Shown here: positions 44,851 through 57,095 of the stretch, piece after piece
Layout: every line of letters starts with the position of its first letter
Numbering within the stretch: the stretch's first letter is position 1
Assembly: GCF_048544455.1 (NCBI RefSeq)
Contig: NC_133538.1
Coordinates: 456,829,311 to 456,893,310, forward strand
Length of the DNA: 64,000 bases
Origin: Silene latifolia
Taxonomy: Eukaryota > Streptophyta > Magnoliopsida > Caryophyllales > Caryophyllaceae
Reading direction: 5' to 3'
The notes under the pieces: model-generated
The model's database searches: none
Told to the model about the DNA's origin: nothing
The model's input: the letters and a program-made list of their open reading frames with translations, nothing else
Translations under genes and position numbers: made by a program

Positions 44851-45202
44851 GGTGCTGTTTGGCCAAGCTTAAAAAGTGCTTTTGCAATTGAAAAAGTAGT
44901 AGCTTGGCCAAACATGATAAATTAGAGGATTTTAAAAGTGCTTTTGAAAAGTCAAAAACTGATTATTCACTCCCAAAAGGAGAAGTAGATAATTACTACT
45001 TCTACTTCTACTTTTCATATAAAGAACCAAATAAGCAAACAAAAGTTGTATTAAAGTAGTTAGGCCAAACATATAAATTTTGTGAGAAACCACTTTTACA
45101 AAAGTATGGCCAAACAACTAAAATTTTTCCGAAAAGTAACTTATGAATAAACTCCTTTTGAAAAGGAAAAACCATTTTCCATAATCAAGGGCAAACAGCA
45201 CC
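44851..45202. mobile_element. MITE with GGTGCTGTTTG termini
   Basis: 352 bp. Starts GGTGCTGTTTGGCC and ends GGGCAAACAGCACC. The flanks are AT-rich (ATATA on the left, ATATA on the right), so the target duplication length is uncertain. It lies about 50 bp past the TED7-like stop codon and therefore probably within or next to its 3' UTR. Confidence 0.75.
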
Positions 45203-45207
45203 ATATA

Positions 45208-45462
45208 CTCCCTCTATTCAACTCAAAATGTTACTTATCACTTTTTCACGTTTGTCAACTCGAGTTTTACTTTGTAAATATCTTTAGTTACACATTTGTA
45301 AAAATTATAAAAGTTTGATATTTTAAATATACTCCTAAAGACGAATAAAACAAGATCTCACATGAATATATTTTATCTTATATATTGGGAGTAAATGAGA
45401 AGATTCTTCTTACTTGTTAATAGTGTACAAAAAAGATAATTACCATTTGGAGTTGAATGGAG
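45208..45462. mobile_element. Stowaway-like MITE, second family
   Basis: 255 bp with ends CTCCCTCTATTCAACTC and GAGTTGAATGGAG, flanked by TA. It begins only 5 bp after the previous MITE. Confidence 0.82.
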
Positions 45463-45496
45463 TATTATCTTCCATATTTTCTTTCTTCACAAATTC

Positions 45497-45675
45497 TTAT
45501 TTCAGACCGTCATATCCGTCTGAAATGGTCAGACGGATATCATTTCCTCTCACAAAAAACTCATTTAGGGTGTGAGTGGGAAAGCACATGGAGGTGTCCC
45601 ACCCATGTGCTTCTCACATGTAAGAGATCTTATTGCGATCTACAATAAGGCAGTCTGAAGCAAGACGGACTATTC
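45497..45675. repeat. MITE-like fragment with AGACGGATAT hairpin
   Basis: CAGACCGTCATATCCGTCTG and GTCAGACGGATAT form an internal inverted repeat at 45503-45540. The right side has GCAGTCTGAAGCAAGACGG. It resembles the common AGACCGTC-ended MITEs, but boundaries are not clear. Confidence 0.45.
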
Positions 45676-46207
45676 TTTCTTTGATTATTTCCAGAAATCA
45701 TGTTCGGTTTAGCTTTTCTTGGCAATAGAGGGAACAAGGAAAAAGAACTCGTCTACCTCTATAGCTTCATTTATACTGTATTATATCATTATTGCAAATT
45801 CTCGTTGTCGTGGCTGATATTAAGAATTCGTCACATTTAATACATTATTGCAGATAGAAAAACTGCATTCATAAAAGTACCACATACCAACGAAAATCAT
45901 TAAATTTATTACCAAAATGATAAATCAGATGGAAAAAAAATGGATATGATATATGAAACAATTGTGTTGCATTGTATGTTCTAGCACAGCATACATCAGC
46001 ATTTGATCATACAGGGCCGTTATAGTCTTGGCATAAATACCTATCATAAAACAAGAAATCCAGGCTGATTCCTTGCTCATAACTCAGACGTAATCCTCTC
46101 GAGGCCTGGTATGCAAAATACAGGAAGAAATCCTAACCTCGGGCACGGAGAGCTAAGAAATGATTTCACCGGTCACTGTACAGAAGACAATATATATGGT
46201 CCGAAAC
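45676..46207. other. Region 3' of FAS2
   Basis: No coding sequence. Probable 3' UTR and terminator of FAS2 on the minus strand; no unique polyadenylation signal could be singled out. Confidence 0.5.
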
Positions 46208-49200
46208 TCACGGATCGATTGCCATAGGAGTAATACGTCTCTTAAATGGCTTTCTAGTGGCGGGAGGAGTACTTGCAACTAGTGATGCTTGTTTCACATT
46301 AGATTGAATCTTTTCTACAACAGGGATGTCATTTATCGATGATGCTTCCACCACAACCTCCATCGGTTTCTGTTCACTAGCATCCTTAATAACATCCTTG
46401 TTGAGCATTTTTCCATCTACAAGCGCCAAAATCAAGTTTATCAATAAATTAGTGGAGTATAAAAGAAATACAATAACGAATTGCTAAATGAGTAAATTCA
46501 CAAGGAATACTGACCTGATATCGGAAATGGTGATCCCAGTTCGTCGTTATGAAATTCTACTAGGGTGCAATATCCATCTTGAGAGGACAGTGCTAGATAC
46601 TTGCCATTTGGAGACCTAATGATAGTAGAGTGTTACACCAAGTCCAAAACCAAATATTGAAATTTTGAAGCTAATTAAAACGTTAAATAATCTACCATGT
46701 AATATCTGTGATAGCTGCATAGTGGAGACCAGCCAAGACTGCCAAAGGTGCTACACATTCTGTATCATAGATGTACAATGAATTCAAAGTTGCGACTGCA
46801 AAGATGAACCGATATGGAAGTTTGAAGAACCCAGCTGTGCAATGACAATAATGGTACAATATTAATTAGTCGTACATATAATAATATCGTGTAATAAACC
46901 ATGTGTCAACTGACTGATCTTACCAGAGTTTGATCCACGAAGGCTAAAAGCCAAAGGGCAGAAACGCACGGCAATAACAGGCTTGCTGGCACCTGGAAGC
47001 TGAAGTGCAGGTCTGAGAATAACAGAAAAATAGCCTTAGTATAAAGCAAAAGAGCTACTCCCCTCAGAACAGAGTCGGATCAAGAGGAGTAACATGACTT
47101 AACGGAATTAAAACACGTCAGATCAAAGGTCAGATTAAAAAAAAAAAAACAAATCTGATATTTAGTTATGTTAAGAGTCGTGCCTTGAAAGATCTTTCCT
47201 AGAAAATACATAGGCTGTGTTTACAGGTTCGGACGCCAAGGAAACTTTGAATGAACCTGCAAGAGACGAGAAGTCAAAAAGAAAACCCAAAACTAAACAC
47301 GAAGTAGAAAAGGAAAAAAGGGTTAAGAATAAGAGTAGATAATCAAGGTCCACACAAAATTATACATATCCCACAGCCTCAGCATCTTTGAAGTTCAAAC
47401 AGCATACTGAGTTAGAAACGAGGAGACTTAAGAGATGAACTTGTAAACTTAGTTTTTCCTCCAGAAAATGAATTCGCAAAACTACCATTATATTAGCATA
47501 ATTTTGTAACTCTTGGCCTCGGCAGCCATCACTAGAGAACATTAAAATATTTAGCTCCAGCAAGCTACAGATGATATATAAAGATATTCACTATTTAGCA
47601 AAGTAATTTCAAGTTTCAACCCATGTCATATTTATAGACGGGTTCAATCCATTTCTAGAAAGACCAACTAAAGAATTCACAAGCTCCTAGTCTGATAGCA
47701 ATACATTTAGCAGTTAAGGTTACACTTTAGTCATAAACCCTCACCCAACCCACTCCCAACACAACAGGCTTGCTGAGACCAAGGAGGCAGGGAGCTGACA
47801 TACATTAAAGCAGACAAAAAAATGTCCCATAATCCACGCAAACTTCTCATCATGAGAATTCTCCCCCCGGGTACTAGTGAACCAAAGGAGAACATAATAC
47901 TTTATTTCCAAACTATTAAAAGTAATACAGGTCCATACCTGCAGGTACTAGTAAAAATGATCCATCCGGAGACCAGGCTAATCTTCGAAAGAATGATGGT
48001 AAGGTCTCATCATGAAAGAGATGAATCTTTGAGCTCTGTATGAAACTCAATCAATGCCACAATTAATTCATAGAAAAACAATTCTATGTGAAAAGCATTA
48101 TTTCTAACCTTGGTATCATCTGTAGTTTGCTGTTCTGCCTTTATAATCAGATGCTGACAAACAAAATTCATCTTCTCTACTCCCTTCACCTTTTGAGGCC
48201 TGTTAACATAAACTCTGCAGCTTCTATCAGAACTAATTGAGGCAACAAACTTAGACAATGGATCCCATGCAACCCCTTGGACATAGTGGAGGTGTGCATC
48301 CAGGATCTGAAGAACACAACCTAGAACAGAGAACTTGAGGTTATTAAGCAACAAAGTATCATAAACAGAAACAAATAGAGTTGTGTTATGAGTTAGTTTG
48401 AATAGAAAAGGGGAAATGGTTAGACCTACCCTTATCAGCATCCCATATTATGCAAGAATTATCTACCGATCCTGTAATAAGAAAAGCTCCATCCCTAGAC
48501 CACTGCATATCAAGGACATCTTTGCGATGAAATCTGTAAAACAAAATATACTACTCATGTAAATCAAAACTCGGAACACGCTTTTCAAAACACTTGTACG
48601 TTTATCATCTGCTGAACAATGAACATGACCATAACTATGACAGCCACCTTTGCTATATATACTGATGCTCCCAAGCCCATTGCTTCATTTTTCTTCATTG
48701 TAATAAGAAGAAATGAGGGCCACCACCATGTGGATCATAAGTTGAGGAGAGTAGACAATCAATCCCCACCAACCAACTCAATCATGTATGTTAAGGGACA
48801 AATTGCAAGAGCAAACTAACTAAGTACATGCTGCAGATAGTTTCATAAAAAACTGATTCAAAAAGCGGAGGACTCTTACAACAGTGTCTTGTTGACTTTC
48901 CATGTTTGACCAGTATCTGTTAGATGCGACTTCCATAATATCAGTTCACCTCCTGAGTTCAAAAGAAAACATATCAATTCTGAAAGTACATATTTCAATG
49001 TGTCAGAAATTTGTAAACACTAAAAGACATGAATTTAAATATCCATGGAAGGCACTATCATACCATCTGCTCCGGAAGCAAGCAGCTCTCCTGGAGATCA
49101 CAAGGATAAGAATTAGCTATTTTAGCCACCAAGAATAGAACAATAAGACAATAAGATAGAATATAAAACTATGTGTGCAAAATGCAGCAAACCAAATGAT

Positions 49201-51065
49201 ACTTTTAAAATAAAAGGCTAAGTAGGCTAGAGGAAAAGTATAATTCTTTTTTTTTTAATGGTGAAAAGAAATTAGCCACACCCTCCTCAGTGCAAAGAAG
49301 TGTATGATTATGGATTCTCAAACAGCCAAACATATTCTTTTCAATTCTTTAAAATCGTTTGACATCTACATAACCATCTGCAATCATATATTCATATGTA
49401 GCATAGCATGAAGGCACAAATACTTAAACACTTGGAGCAGAGCTGAGAGATTTGAGTAATAATGGATGACCACAGAAAAATGCCAAAAATCCTAAGTGTA
49501 GAAAGTATAACGTGTATCTCATTTAACCTATTAGTGACAGCACGTGAGATCACTGGAATGCAGATCGAATAACGGTAAGAGAAGGAAAAGGATTCTCAGC
49601 AAGGTTACCCCTTACCGGAAAGCGCAAATCGGAGAACATTCACAGCAGAACTATGATAAGAAAGACTAGTTTGATATGAAGCTGTTGGAATTTTGTTTTG
49701 GGCTTCTCCGGAATCTATTTGCCAAATCTGAAATAATTAGAAAAGACATTGAGCAATAATGAATATTTTGCTTATACTTTAACATAAAGGTCAATTATCT
49801 CTGACGCAAATTGTCTTAAAGATAAATAGAAAAGAATAAGCAAGGCGTCAGTGAGTCTTTCCATTTAATAAATACAGAACAAGAGTTGTTTGAGATTATC
49901 AGTGTAACAGGAAGCTAAGAGAACTCAGCGATCCCGTGAAAGCACACGACTTCAATTACGACAAATGGCTAATACATCCCTACTACTTCGAAGTAGTTGG
50001 TGATTCCAAGAAATGGAGAAATTGAAGTCAAGAATCTCAAGATACTTTCTTTAATCCAGCAATGTTGGCAATTCCAACATCTCGTTAGACACAATAGTTT
50101 TTTTTCCATGCTCCCTTATATTGCAAATGCATTTAGATTGATCCTACGTTTACTTTATCATGCACTCGGCATGGTTTTCTCCACAACAAGAAATACACCA
50201 AAACATAAAATGAGCCAATAATGGGAGAGCAAATTGACGAAAACTGCACTAGGTGAGTCAAAAAGATTAAAGATGTTATCTTGAGACAAATCAATTTATG
50301 AATCCCCGATATCAAAGCCCAAAACCACATCTAATAACATACATCAATTGTTGCATCAACCATGCTCCATCACTAGAAAGTGAGATCCTCACCTCACAGC
50401 CACTCTAGCTAAAAAGTGAAATTCTCACTTTGCAGGGATTGATAAGATACATTGTCCTGACTTTTGATACCGCATTCTCTCAAGCAACTAGTAAATCAAA
50501 TGCGAACTCAAGCTAACTATCCAACAGGCTTAGCCTTAATCACACTCATGAGTCATGATCGGTCAAGCTATAACTATAACCATACTTCGTGTGCAGCTAC
50601 ATCAACTGAGATCGTCTAATCCGATTTAACCTTAATTCATAATCCAAATTTTGAGATCCATTAATTTGCTAATAAGATAGATGTCTAATACTTGGAGGTG
50701 TTGGAGCATTTCAGCTAACCCAAAACTTACTTCAACCCTATTTTCCCACTAGACCCAAATTGCTTGAACCAAGGGTAAATATCTGTCAGAAGAATATGGC
50801 TCAAAAACCTTAAAACCCTAACCCTAATCCTAATTGTTAACAAATATAATTGATTGAAGCAAATCACGCAATAAAATAGAATATTCTGCAATAATAATGA
50901 AACAAATCAGTAATCGATAGTGAGAATTCGTCAGTAAAGAGAGAAAAGGACCTTAATGTCGAAATCGGCACCGCCAGTGGCGAGAAGTCCAGAAATTGGA
51001 TGAAAATCTAGGGTTAGGACGGGTTTAGTGTCGTGCCAATTGATTTGAACGGTGCCGCCTTTCAT
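46208..51065 (-). CDS. FAS2: Chromatin assembly factor 1 subunit FAS2 (WD40 protein)
   Basis: The middle (p60-type) subunit of CAF-1, which deposits H3-H4 on newly replicated DNA in the nucleus. Twelve exons, read leftward: 51065-50952, 49727-49616, 49090-49064, 48952-48880, 48533-48430, 48320-48109, 48035-47939, 47256-47184, 47012-46924, 46834-46696, 46615-46515, 46416-46208. They sum to 1,350 nt (449 residues plus stop) with phases consistent at every junction. Start [15 protein letters not shown] and [20 protein letters not shown] match plant FAS2. WD40 segments include [51 protein letters not shown] and [28 protein letters not shown] and the C-terminal [11 protein letters not shown] are family signatures. 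Intron 8 uses a GC donor (CAAG|GCACG); the others are GT-AG. Exon 3 is only 27 nt. Slightly shorter than Arabidopsis FAS2 (nearly 490). No frame break. Confidence 0.95.
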
Positions 51066-51201
51066 TTTCAGCTAATTCTGAGAGAAGTAATTGGAGAAAT
51101 TGAGAAGAGAGATTTGATTTTTCCCCAATTTGTTTAGGGTTTATGAGGTGTTAAGCGTATACTCTGGAAATGAGGGAAGTGGAGATGAGGAATGCGAGGG
51201 G

Positions 51202-51209
51202 TTTGGCGC
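51202..51209. promoter_or_regulatory. Consensus E2F site upstream of FAS2
   Basis: TTTGGCGC matches the E2F consensus TTTSSCGC, 137 bp before the FAS2 start codon. CAF-1 genes are expressed at S phase, and Arabidopsis FAS1 is a known E2F target. Control of FAS2 by this site is an inference. Confidence 0.6.
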
Positions 51210-51235
51210 GTGCTTTTGGACGTCTTGGCGAGAAA

Positions 51236-51312
51236 TGTAAATACTCTGAATTATGAGGGTCCTTCTCAAAATACTCTGACCTATGATTTAACTATGAATA
51301 TCACCAACTATT
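51236..51312. repeat. Left inverted repeat of the 51.2-57.1 kb block
   Basis: AATACTCTGAATTATGAGGG, then GTCCTTCTCAAAATACTCTG and ACCTATGATTTAACTATGAA, matching 57006-57095 in inverse orientation with few differences. It starts about 25 bp beyond the E2F site. Confidence 0.8.
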
Positions 51313-51512
51313 ATACCCCCTCTCTTAAAATAGAACTAGTTTTCTTGCCCGTGCGTTGCACGGATGTTAAAATAATATGTGATTATTTTCACAATAAAAT
51401 GGAATATAGACATATAGTACAACGTTTACGTCTAAGATTTTATGTATGCCGCATGACCAATAAATAATTCCCGTTAACATAATATTGACATAAGAATAAA
51501 AGAGTGTTTGAT

Positions 51513-52645
51513 TAATAAATCTTTTTTTTTTAGGAAAATAAAACAAATTTGAAGTTTATATATATGATACTTGGACTGATAGTTTTCAAATTTTGTTCAT
51601 TAATACCTGTTTGTTTTCAATTGGTCAAGGAAAACAATAATATCTACTCTGCATAATATTTTTCACAAATCTCCTTCTTTCGAATAACAGCCATAATTTA
51701 ATCATTGCTAGATCAAATTGTAATTATGTAAAAACAATTAGAGATAGTTAGAATGTTATATCTTCCGGTCAAACTATAGAAGTACGTTTGAATGTGAACC
51801 AAATTCCGACGCAATACTACATGCCTAGGGCTGGTTATGACCCCACACTCTATAGCAATAGTCTTGCCCCCCATCTTCTCATTTGAAACAAAATATTTCA
51901 CGCAGACCCCTATTTTTCTTCTCTATTCACACACATAATCTAAAACAACCTCATTCCTTAAAAGATCGATCATTGTCTCTGAAACTTATCTCATATTTAT
52001 CCAATCAAGTGAAAAACTAAACTCTTACTTCTAGAAAAAACCACCATCCAATAGAAACTAATCCTTCCTCTCGACAATATATTTTTTTTTAGGAAAATAA
52101 AACCAATATGAAGTTTATATATATGATACTTTGGACTGAGAGTTTTTAGATTTTGTTCATTAATACTTGTTTGTTTTTCACTTGGTCAAGGAAAACAATA
52201 ATATCTACTTTGCATAATCAACTCAATGATACAACAAATCTCCTTCTTTAGAATAACAATCATAATTTAATCATTGTTTGGTCAAATGCTACTTACGTAA
52301 AAACATTTACATGTAGTTAAATGTTATATCTCCCGGTCAAACTATAAACTTACCTTTGAATGTGAACCAAATTCCAACGCAATACTACATGGCTGTGGCT
52401 GCTTATGACAACCCCCTATAACAATAATCTTGCCCCCATCTTCTCATTTGAAACAAAAGCCTTCACGCAGACCCCTATTTTTCTTCCCTATTCACACACA
52501 TGATCTAAAACAATCTGATCGCATCCCTTGAAAGATCGATCCCTGTCTTCGAAACTTCTCTCAAATTTATCCAACCAAGTGAAAAACTAAATCCCTACTT
52601 CTAGAAAAAATCCACAATCCAATGGAAACTAACCCTTGCTCTAGA
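51513..52645. repeat. Tandem duplication, about 563 bp x2
   Basis: Copy 1 is about 51513-52077 and copy 2 about 52078-52645. Shared anchors are GGTCAAGGAAAACAATAATA (51624/52183) and CACGCAGACCCCTATTTTTC (51900/52464). Copies are about 85-90% alike by eye. Confidence 0.8.
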
Positions 52646-54539
52646 CAATGTTGTTAGAATTAAGATTTTACTTTAATTTGGATTGATGGGGTCAAGATTA
52701 AGTTTATCGATGATCTTTTCGGTTTCTTGTTATTATTCATGTTACCTATATGTTTTAATGCAAGCGATATTTTGCTGATAAATAACCTTATTTATTATCA
52801 ATATCCTCGTTAAATTCATCACCCTCCACAAATGCACCATCCCTCCACCCCACTAATTTACCCGCAAAATAAAACATCAGCCACTGTGATTAGTTCTTAC
52901 TACTTGAAACAACCTTCAATCCACTACCACTATCACTACCTTTCTGCCACGTTTTACATCTAAGAAGTCATAAATCACATTCACCTCCATAAAAATATAG
53001 ATCGTCGTCTCCCTTATCGAAGACAATTAATTTCTCTTTCAACAAAGAAAAGTATAAGAAGCAATCTTCCCTCTTATCTCTCTCCTTTTCCCTTCCTAAT
53101 CATTTTCTCGTCCCCTTCCCTACTTCCATTCAGATACTCAAACAAAGTTTTTAGGTACTATGTTTGTAAATTGAATACGTTTGAATATTATATTTATACA
53201 CAAACTTTGTTATTTATTTCATTTTGCATAAATAAATCTTACTACCTCCATCTCATTTTTATTGTCCTTTTTTCTTCAAATTTTATTATCTCATAATTAT
53301 TATCCCCTTTCTAGATCTAGTAAGAAAAAACTTTAGTCAATCAACTCGTCGCAATGAATCTCATTCTCACTCGAAACAACCTTTAGCCCACTACTTAATC
53401 CTTTCGGTTCACACATAAAACGGTCTAAAATGCCAAGCTTTCATCTCTCTCTTTAAAAGTCCATCTAATTAATAGAAACCTAACAGCTACATTCTGAACT
53501 TCATCATTTTTACATCCCGTAAATATTAAGTTGAACATGACAAAAAAAAATGTAGAAACTTAGGTTTTGTTTTATAACGACAGATTGAACATTTTTTTTT
53601 TAGCATTTTGAGAGTTTTTGCACTATTTAAATAACAAATGTGCTGTTTTGAGTGTTGATCATCGACATACTGAAATAGTAGATTATGGTGTAATTTCCTG
53701 TTTTACATTATGACCTTTAATTAGTACGGAGTATATTATAAGAAAGTAAAAATTGAGTTTTTTTTATCTCTGAGGAAATTAAAGATCAAACTTTATCTTT
53801 ATCATATTTATAATTAATATTCTTCACTTAAAATATATAAATTTAATCAAGTTCAAATAAGTTAGCTAAAAGTTATAAATCACACATTGTACGAAGCTGT
53901 ATAATTATTATTTTTATTAATATTAAATAAATGTCATAAACTTTATGAGAATATTAATGTGGTAGAGAACTATAGAAGAGTTGGCAAGTACGTGACCGCC
54001 TTTTAGGTTTAAATTATTTCATATATTTTTATATTTTTGCGTAAAGGTGGTTAAAGCATTGTATTATGCATGACAAATATGTCTCACCTTTCCCCAATTT
54101 GTATCTCTCCCTAAATTATACTGATGATGTGCTCAATTTATACAAAAAAAAAATATAGAATCAACAATAATTAGTTTGCTCCATATAATTGAATAATACC
54201 ATTTTTTATGCATGTAAATTTGTCAGAAGAAAAGCTTGAGAGAAACGGTCTTTACTATGTTAGGAAAAGACTACTCTTACCCTTTTATGTGTTTTTCATG
54301 ACTTTTTTTAATGTATCTAATAATTTGAATCTTAACCTTATACATATTTCTATAATAAGTGTATCTAATTTACCTTCAAGCCTCATTCAAATCTATTTTA
54401 TTACTCGTGGTACCATTTTTACTTTAAATTGTAAAACAATCGCACAATAAAGTTTTTCAAAACATTTACTCATTTGTCATAATATGATATTTTGATTCGC
54501 AAATTAGCAGCAACTTTCTTTATTTTTTAATACTCTTTG

Positions 54540-55790
54540 AAAAATAGATATCAAACTTTTTACTTATCAATAATTTGTGAATATCTTATTTAAATTTTGA
54601 TTAATATACTTTTATATAATGACAAATGAATGTAAATAATATAATAAAAAATTATCAATAGAAGTTGAAGTTTATTGTGAGGGAAATAACTTTAAAATTA
54701 GTAGGAGAAGTACATATGATATTTGAAAAATAAATTTCGTATTATGTATAATTAAATATGACATTAGCAATAACAAAAGACGTAATGGCATATTTCAGCG
54801 TTCATTTTACTCTTTACATGAGTAAATTCCATGTAGTACGTATTATGCATGCACATTTGTCACAACCCAGTTCGGCCTAGGGCCTTTTAGCCTCATAATA
54901 CCTCTTTTTTTTTAATCGGAAGTTGTTATAAAATTGGATATTATAAATATATCAAAGGTTTTTTGGCCTTCTAATTTAATAAAAAGTGAACAAATACTAA
55001 TGAATAATTTTTTAATATTAATAAATTGTAGATAATTAATTTATTTCCTGTTTCTAATAATAAAATTGTAAAATAATTAATTAATTCTCATTTCTAATAG
55101 GAAAATTATATTCCTAATTATAATAGAAAAATTGTAAATAATTAATTATCTCCTAATTCTAATGCTAAAAATAGATATCAAACTTTTTACTTATCAATAA
55201 TTTGTGAATATCTTATTCAAATTTTGACTAATATACTTTTATATAATGACAAATGAATGTAAATAATATAATAAAAAATTATCAATAGAAGTTGAAGTTT
55301 ATTGTGAGAAAAATAACTTTAAAATTAGTAGAAGAAATACATATGATATTTGAAAAATAAACTTCGTATTATATATAATTAAATATGACATTAGCAATAA
55401 CAAAAGACGTAAGGGCATATTTCAGCGTTCATTTTACTCTTTACATGAGTAAATTCCATGTAGTACGTATTATACATGCACATTTGTCACAACCCAGTTC
55501 GGCCTAGGGCCTTTTAGCCTCATAATACCTCATTTTTTTAATCGGAAGTTGTTATAAAATTGGATATTATAAATATATCAAAGGTTTTTTGGCCTTCTAA
55601 TTTAATAAAAAGTGAACAAATACTAATGAATAATTTTTTAATATTAATAAATTGTAGATAATTTATTTCCTGTTTCTAATAATAAAATCGTAAAATAATT
55701 AATTAATTCTCATTTCTAATAGGAAAATTATATTCCTAATTATAATAGAAAAATTAAATAATTAATTATCTCCTAATTCTAATGCTAATA
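54540..55790. repeat. Tandem duplication, about 627 bp x2
   Basis: Copy 1 is about 54540-55166 and copy 2 about 55167-55790, with anchors AAAATAGATATCAAACTTTT and CACAACCCAGTTCGGCCTAG. Copies are about 97% alike by eye, so this duplication is much younger than the one at 51.5 kb. Confidence 0.85.
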
Positions 55791-57005
55791 GTATTATTAG
55801 AAAAAAAAGCCTCATTTAGTTATATATATTGATTCCTCTTTTTTTTACCTGTTGTAGTAGGTAACCTTTGATGTAAGGCCATTTTTTTTGTTTATTAACA
55901 ACTTCACCTCCTTAACTTCACAATTCCATCTCCTTCCCTGTACGACTGCCTCCAATTTCTCGTCTTTATTTTTTTTATCTTATACACAAAAACGCAATTT
56001 TGAAGCAAAGATATCCACGGGGCGATTCGCGGAACACGGACAGGAATGATGATATATATATATATAAATTAACAGCATCTTGCGTAGATAGAGAGCCGGG
56101 GTCTCGGTTGATTTTCCTTCCTTTAGCTACTTAACAGCATCTTTAGAGCTTATTAAAGTTAGTGAAACTAATCAGTCAAGCCTGCATTTTTGAGTGAAAT
56201 AGGGAAACTTCTAGCCTGACCATCAACCAACAGCTTCGGAAGCTTCATCAACTTAAGGTGGAATAGATGCTTAGACTTCATCTTCCCCAGAAAATACACT
56301 TCGGGAACATCTCTTGTATAGCTTGCTTATTTTAGAGAACAGAGAAAGGAATAAAGTTGGACCATGCTACTTATGAATGTAACTGATTTCGGTTTAAAGC
56401 TTTTCCGAGAGCCCCATTTCTCTTTTCTCTAAATTTCTTCATAAATGAAGAAGTCACAACAGTTCATTGATTTGCTTAATTAAATCACAAAAACAACATA
56501 TTGTCATAAATGAATAAAAACACAACAAATTAGAACAACTTCACCTTATCTGAATTAAAATCTGTAAAATAATCAAACTTAGGAGAAAAAAAGGGAAATA
56601 AAATTAGCAAATTTAAGTGGAATGAATTGTAATGCATAAAAACACAACAAATAAATCAAACTTGGGGAAAAAAGGGTAATTAAAATCAGTAAAATCGAAT
56701 TACCTTTTTCATTGCGCAATCAAATTAGGGCAAAACTGAAAGAAATCTGCCTTCACTCAGGTGATTTGTGCATAAGAATGAGGGAAAAAGATGAAAAGGA
56801 GTAGCAATGGTAGAAGAATGACGGTTGATTTCAGAGCAGCAATGGCGTCTTAAGGTGTGTAGTAGAAGGAAAAAGATGAAAAGGTAAAAGAGAGATAAAG
56901 GAAGGTAATAAGAGAGATAGAATGAATTAGGTTAAAAATGGGTATAAATTTGTATGTTTAATCAAAGGTAACCGGTAGAACAGGTAACCCTTCCATCCGT
57001 TTTAT

Positions 57006-57095
57006 TAGGTTAAATGGTTCTTTAGTTGGTAGTATTCATAGTTAAATCATAGGTCAGAGTATTTTGAGAAGGACTCATATAGTTCAGAGTATTCT
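57006..57095. repeat. Right inverted repeat of the 51.2-57.1 kb block
   Basis: Reverse complement of 51236-51312, including TTCATAGTTAAATCATAGGT, CAGAGTATTTTGAGAAGGAC and TTCAGAGTATTCTC. Confidence 0.8.

Larger units (their letters stand above)
51313..57005. other. AT-rich block between inverted repeats, no gene
   Basis: No coding sequence is recognised. CCCGTGCGTTGCACGG at 51345-51360 is a dyad following ACTAGTTTTCTTG. Two tandem segmental duplications (51513-52645 and 54540-55790) make up part of it. The remainder is AT-rich unique sequence with a TATATATATA run at 56053-56065. Confidence 0.65.

Noticed and set aside
48619..49138. Plus-strand open frames between FAS2 exons
   Set aside because: They lie in introns or antisense to FAS2 exons and show no similarity or codon bias.
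53242..53760. CTACCTCCATCTCATTTTTA and TACGGAGTA as ends of another Stowaway MITE
   Set aside because: The two ends do not pair well and are too far apart; at most decayed remnants.
54208..54450. 80-codon open frame in AT-rich sequence
   Set aside because: No domain, no flanking gene signals, composition like its surroundings.
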